A DNA stretch of 14,467 nt from CAYFUR01 sp964346275. Its GTDB lineage: Bacteria > Sumerlaeota > Sumerlaeia > SLMS01. The notes under the pieces were generated by a model. It did not search any database. It saw nothing but the letters and a program-made list of their open reading frames with translations, and was not told the DNA's origin. Shown in pieces: positions 12,751-14,467 of this stretch; position 1 is the stretch's first letter; every line of letters begins with the position of its first letter. The DNA lies in assembly GCA_964346275.1 (NCBI GenBank), contig CAYFUR010000093.1:1-14467 (forward strand), given 5' to 3'. The translations under genes and the position numbers were made by a program.

Positions 12751-14088
12751 GTGAGTGATGAAGTCCACATCGAGCCGAAGAAAGGCGAGGAGGCGCATTT
12801 CCGCGTCGGCGACAAGCCCGTGGTCGTCGAATTGCTGGACAACCGGCTCCGGCGCGTGGCTTTCGCCATTGGCGTGATGCTCATCGCCGCCGGCGTTGTC
12901 GGGGGTATCGCCCTTGTCTGGCCGCTCATCGAAGTCGTCTTGCGAACGCTTCTGCCGTTTCTTGTGGGATTCGTGTTCGCCTATATCTTCGATCCCATTG
13001 TGACTTTCGTTCAGAAACGGCTCAGGCTCTCGCGCGTGGGCGGCGTGCTGGTTCTCCATTTGATCTTTGTCGGCGTGATCATTCTTTTTTTTGCGATCCT
13101 GCTGCCCGTTCTCATCAACCAGATTAAGAGTGCCTATACGGGAATCTCGACCTTCCTTTCCGAGCAGATCGAAAACCTCTCCAGTATGATCGGCGTTCCC
13201 CCCGGCCACAGCCTGGAAGAAGTGGACGCGCCGGAACGCGGGCGGCTGGAAATCCTGTGGCAGCAAATCACCATGTGGCTCTCGGAGCAGGATCTGGTGG
13301 TGGAAGACATCTTCACCCAGGCCACCAGCGGCATGGGCGTGCGCTCGGCGGCAACCTCGGGCATGCGCGTGGTCAGCGATGCGCTGACGCTCTTCTTCGC
13401 CCTGGTTTTCAATGTCTTTGGCGCCGTGATGTTTCTCACCTTTGCCGTGCTGGTGAACATCTATCTGCTGATGGATTTTTCCAAGCTGCGCGGCGTCATG
13501 GGCGTCATGATCCCCACGCGCTATGAGCGGCGGACCTTCAGCACCCTCCACAAGGTCGACGATGCCGTGGGCGGATTCGTCCGCGGCATGCTCATCGTGG
13601 CGTGCCTCGTCGGCATCATGACGTTTCTCGGCCTTTGGTTTCTCGGGCTGCGGGAATACGCGCTGCTTATCGGCGTGATCGCCGGTGTCGGCAACCTGGT
13701 GCCCTACCTGGGCCCGATCATGGGCGCCACCCCGGCCCTCTTCTATGTCGCGTTTTCCGATGTCTATACATCGCCGCAGGAACGCGTGCTCTATGGCCTG
13801 GGCGTGATTCTCATTTTCAGCGTGATCCAGGCCATCGAGGGGTTCATCCTTCAGCCAAAAGTGGTGGGCAAAAGCGCCCAGCTCCACCCCATCGCCGTTT
13901 TATTCGCCCTCGCCTTTGGCGCCAACTTTGGCATTATCGGGATGATCCTCGCTGTGCCCCTGGCCTGCATTGCCCGCGTTTTGATCAAGGAATTCTACTG
14001 GGACCGGCGCGAGACGCATTGGAAACGCCGAACCGGGGCGAAAAACCTGGAGGAATGGGAAAAGGACAAGGCGATCGTCCAGAAATAA
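12751..14088 (+). CDS. AI-2E family transporter (permease)
   Basis: A 445-residue inner-membrane protein of the AI-2E_transport family (TqsA/PerM/YdiK-like). Helices lie at about 36-60, 66-84, 97-121, 209-242, 278-300, 303-330, 345-366 and 377-412. Family marks are LLPFLVGFVFAYIFDPIV near the N-terminus, NLVPYLGPIMGATPAL (315-330), IQAIEGFILQPKVVGKSAQLHP (359-380) and GIIGMILAVPL (394-404). Between helices 3 and 4 a long outer segment (about 122-208) contains a near-duplicate TSGM motif (192-195 and 202-205). Members export small solutes or ions; substrate cannot be predicted, and autoinducer-2 should not be assumed. The start is GTG 12751 with AGGGGA 7 nt upstream; no better ATG is in frame before the first helix. 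A probable terminator upstream suggests its own promoter in 12693-12737. Confidence 0.93.
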   Translation: MSDEVHIEPKKGEEAHFRVGDKPVVVELLDNRLRRVAFAIGVMLIAAGVVGGIALVWPLIEVVLRTLLPFLVGFVFAYIFDPIVTFVQKRLRLSRVGGVLVLHLIFVGVIILFFAILLPVLINQIKSAYTGISTFLSEQIENLSSMIGVPPGHSLEEVDAPERGRLEILWQQITMWLSEQDLVVEDIFTQATSGMGVRSAATSGMRVVSDALTLFFALVFNVFGAVMFLTFAVLVNIYLLMDFSKLRGVMGVMIPTRYERRTFSTLHKVDDAVGGFVRGMLIVACLVGIMTFLGLWFLGLREYALLIGVIAGVGNLVPYLGPIMGATPALFYVAFSDVYTSPQERVLYGLGVILIFSVIQAIEGFILQPKVVGKSAQLHPIAVLFALAFGANFGIIGMILAVPLACIARVLIKEFYWDRRETHWKRRTGAKNLEEWEKDKAIVQK

Positions 14089-14186
14089 ACCTTTTCAATT
14101 CAAACTCTTATTGCCTCATCGCTTCCTCCGCAAAATGATTTATCCAAACGGGAAAATCCCACGATACTTTCTTGCGGGGAAGGGAT

Positions 14187-14467
14187 ATGAAAAGCCGCCC
14201 TCCGAAGCTCGCCATCATTGTGCTGGCGATTCTCTTTATTGGCTTTCTCGGCCTCATCGGGACGGGATACTACTTTGCAGGCAAATTTTTGCAGCCGGAA
14301 TCCATCGAACGATTGGTGGCCGGGCAAATGGGAGCAGCGGGCCAGCCGGAGGTTTCTCTCCCCGAACCTGACGCCGACCTGATGTCCCGGCCGGAAGACC
14401 CCTGGAGCATCGAGCCCGTTCCCGTGGAAAGCCTGCTGCTGGTCATGCCGTTCAGCCGGGACGGGGT
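14187..14467 (+). CDS. N-terminally membrane-anchored protein, cut by right window edge
   Basis: The frame opens at ATG 14187 after a strong GGGGAAGGG (14176-14184) and remains open to the last base, giving 93 residues of an incomplete protein. MKSRPPK is followed by one hydrophobic helix (about 8-30, LAIIVLAILFIGFLGLIG), then GYYFAGKFLQPESIERLV and an acidic, proline-rich stretch up to about 78 ending SLLLVMPFSRDG. This is an inner-membrane anchor or uncleaved signal with the main domain outside. It begins 98 bp after the AI-2E permease stop on the same strand; co-transcription is possible. No family recognised from this part. Confidence 0.7.
   Translation, partial: MKSRPPKLAIIVLAILFIGFLGLIGTGYYFAGKFLQPESIERLVAGQMGAAGQPEVSLPEPDADLMSRPEDPWSIEPVPVESLLLVMPFSRDG

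Noticed and set aside
12601..13887. 428-codon minus-strand frame opposite the AI-2E permease
   Set aside because: His/Asp/Glu-rich antisense of a typical membrane protein; no domain evidence.
12751..14088. Calling the permease an autoinducer-2 exporter (tqsA)
   Set aside because: The family name is historical and members carry varied substrates; no quorum-sensing gene is nearby, so a specific symbol was not assigned.

Overview
This is a scaffolded fragment from a GC-rich bacterium, probably an uncultivated one assembled from a metagenome: it carries two N runs of exactly 100 bases, and one of them is flanked by an exact 55-bp repeat, the signature of a de Bruijn assembly joined across a k-mer. 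A prepilin-type signal, MurA, exported proteins and an ECF sigma/FecR pair suggest a diderm. The pseudopilin (leader style, a YDPTNGT-x-S-x-GDI tail) resembles those abundant in Sumerlaeota, Hydrogenedentota and Lentisphaerae-like MAGs; that placement is a weak inference. No rRNA, tRNA, CRISPR array, transposase or phage gene was seen.

Layout. (1) 1-3365, minus strand: a small two-helix membrane protein (3365 to 3069), a large YfhO-family membrane protein (2909 to 456) and an unfinished membrane protein running off the left edge (431 to 1). (2) 3691-4674, plus strand: a GtrB/DPM1-type polyprenyl-phosphate glycosyltransferase, divergent from group 1 across a low-GC spacer with a hexameric repeat. 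YfhO plus a GtrB-like enzyme is two thirds of a three-component envelope glycosylation system; no GtrA-type flippase is visible. (3) First gap, in the convergent spacer before murA (6461 to 5082, minus). (4) 6861-8968, plus strand: ECF sigma factor, FecR-like anti-sigma factor (4-bp overlap) and a pseudopilin, probably one operon. (5) Second gap, again in a convergent spacer, then a YpdA-like flavoprotein (10099 to 9083, minus). (6) 10276-12664, plus strand: an exported cysteine-free protein (golvesin-like domain, PF-motif linker, thioredoxin fold lacking CxxC) and a SirB1/TPR protein, followed by a probable terminator. (7) 12751-14088: AI-2E-family permease. (8) From 14187: an N-terminally anchored protein cut by the right edge.

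The window is mostly envelope biology: peptidoglycan precursor synthesis, lipid-linked sugar transfer, membrane transport, a pilin-like protein under an ECF/FecR pair, and an unusual secreted scaffold-like protein. The parts most likely to be new are the protein at 10276-11760, the sigma/FecR/pseudopilin operon, the YpdA homologue without its redox cysteine, and the orphan two-helix protein in the low-GC spacer. No complete new system can be demonstrated from this sequence alone.
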